DNA of 37,250 nt, from contig NZ_JADEXP010000018.1 in assembly GCF_015207065.1 (NCBI RefSeq), positions 1 to 37,250 of the forward strand, in the 5' to 3' direction. The notes beneath the pieces are model-generated. The model ran no database searches. It was not told the DNA's origin and worked only from the letters and a program-made list of their open reading frames with translations. Below are positions 36,799-37,250 of this stretch, piece by piece (position 1 is the first letter of the stretch; each line of letters starts with the position of its first letter). This DNA is from Leptolyngbya cf. ectocarpi LEGE 11479. Lineage in GTDB: Bacteria; Cyanobacteriota; Cyanobacteriia; Phormidesmidales; Phormidesmidaceae. A program made the position numbers and the translations under genes.

Positions 36799-36960
36799 AG
36801 GAAAAAATTACTTATCTGAGAAGTCCGGTCTCTAGTATGTCAAAAATGCCCCCAAGTCAGGCATCAATAATTGAGGTAATTGAGGCAAGGCAAGGGACAG
36901 CCAAATCTTAAGAGAAAATACTGCTTGCAAAATGACACTAGCCTTTCAGAAAAATCCGCC

Positions 36961-36966
36961 TATAAT
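36961..36966 (+). promoter_or_regulatory. Probable psbD -10 box
   Basis: A perfect TATAAT about 170 bp before the psbD start codon. No matching -35 box at 16-18 bp is present; the nearest TTGACA-like hexamer, ATGACA, is 23 bp upstream. Confidence 0.4.
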
Positions 36967-36973
36967 GAGAGAA

Positions 36974-36991
36974 ATAGTAAAGATAAGTAAC
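36974..36991 (-). promoter_or_regulatory. HLR1-like repeat downstream of the psbD -10 box
   Basis: On the minus strand GTTACTTATCTTTACTAT has two TTACT half-sites at a 10-bp period and matches 14 of 16 HLR1 positions. It would lie at about the transcription start, a position where RpaB is known to repress other genes. Assignment is by motif only. Confidence 0.3.
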
Positions 36992-37135
36992 ATTTCTACT
37001 CACAAAGTCGAGCGAATCATTTAGGCATCATTCCGCACCGCGGATTACATAATCAATTTTTTGTGCCCGCGCTCGCCTCGTAAGTGGACTACTGAATCTT
37101 TACTAATTTTAGAAAATCACACTAGAGGATTTGAG

Positions 37136-37250
37136 ATGACCATAGCAATGGGCCGTGCTGGAGCCAATCGGGGCGTCTTCGACGTTGTCGATGACTGGCT
37201 CAAGCGCGATAGATGTGTCTTTGTTGGGTGGTCCGGTTTGCTGTTGTTCC
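37136..37250 (+). CDS. psbD: Photosystem II D2 protein (5' end)
   Basis: The first 38 residues of D2, a reaction-centre core protein of photosystem II. The order MTIAMGRAG..., [11 protein letters not shown] and [11 protein letters not shown] identifies it. The start is fixed by AGAGGA six bases upstream. Compared with the usual wording [18 protein letters not shown], this copy reads [18 protein letters not shown], with Trp to Val, Leu to Val and Phe to Cys changes. The gene runs off the window edge, so whether this is the main copy or a divergent paralogue cannot be told. Confidence 0.95.
   Translation, partial: MTIAMGRAGANRGVFDVVDDWLKRDRCVFVGWSGLLLF

Larger units (their letters stand above)
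36799..37135. promoter_or_regulatory. Upstream region of psbD and UPF0367
   Basis: No coding sequence is present. It contains a 9-bp tandem repeat AATTGAGG(T/C) (36869-36886), a good -10 box TATAAT at 36961-36966 for psbD, an HLR1-like repeat at 36974-36991, and a long AT-rich leader of about 160 bases ending at the psbD ribosome binding site AGAGGA (37124-37129). Confidence 0.55.

Overview
The window is a stretch of cyanobacterial chromosome. The evidence is the cytochrome b6f genes petB and petD, the D1-processing protease gene ctpA, geranylgeranyl reductase chlP, the circadian output regulator rpaA, the start of psbD, and cyanobacterial families such as Ycf20, UPF0367 and the DUF1400 hydrolase. 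The HIP1 octamer GCGATCGC is also frequent (about 21 copies counted by eye). The genus cannot be fixed from sequence alone. There is no insertion sequence, prophage, CRISPR array or rRNA.

Layout. 1-5.0 kb: 3' part of ftsH with a strong terminator, a KDPG/KHG-type aldolase whose 3' end overlaps ycf20 tail to tail, and a large RDD/pentapeptide-repeat membrane protein. 5.1-7.8 kb: a small secreted protein, a membrane zinc-ribbon protein, a GT4 glycosyltransferase and an anti-sigma-type ATPase. 7.9-12.2 kb: petB-petD with a terminator, divergent from ctpA, which is followed 3 bp later by an HD phosphohydrolase. 12.2-15.0 kb: a degenerate metallo-beta-lactamase-fold protein, a site-2-protease-like membrane protein with an altered zinc motif, and a small membrane protein. 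15.1-21.8 kb: a surface-polysaccharide-type cluster (phosphodiester glycosidase, two GT2 enzymes, a GT4 enzyme, and a 731-residue membrane-anchored protein of unknown function). 21.7-28 kb: a cNMP-binding/EAL protein, then a probable ligA - DUF1400 hydrolase - truB operon. 28.1-32 kb: an MFS transporter and two tandem paralogues that I do not recognise. 32.2-37.25 kb: chlP convergent on rpaA with a shared bidirectional terminator, tRNA-Asn, a YacP-like NYN protein, an ECF-type ATPase, UPF0367 and the 5' end of psbD.

The photosynthesis genes are linked by function: cytochrome b6f, D1 maturation, phytyl supply for chlorophyll, thylakoid proteolysis by FtsH, and the D2 protein. Several intergenic regions (before ctpA, psbD and both unknown paralogues) hold 10-bp-period TTAC repeats resembling the HLR1 element bound by the high-light regulator RpaB; this is suggestive only. 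The least explained items are the tandem paralogue pair with its repeat-rich upstream region, the two membrane or metal-hydrolase proteins with broken catalytic motifs, and a strong excess of the palindrome CCATGG.
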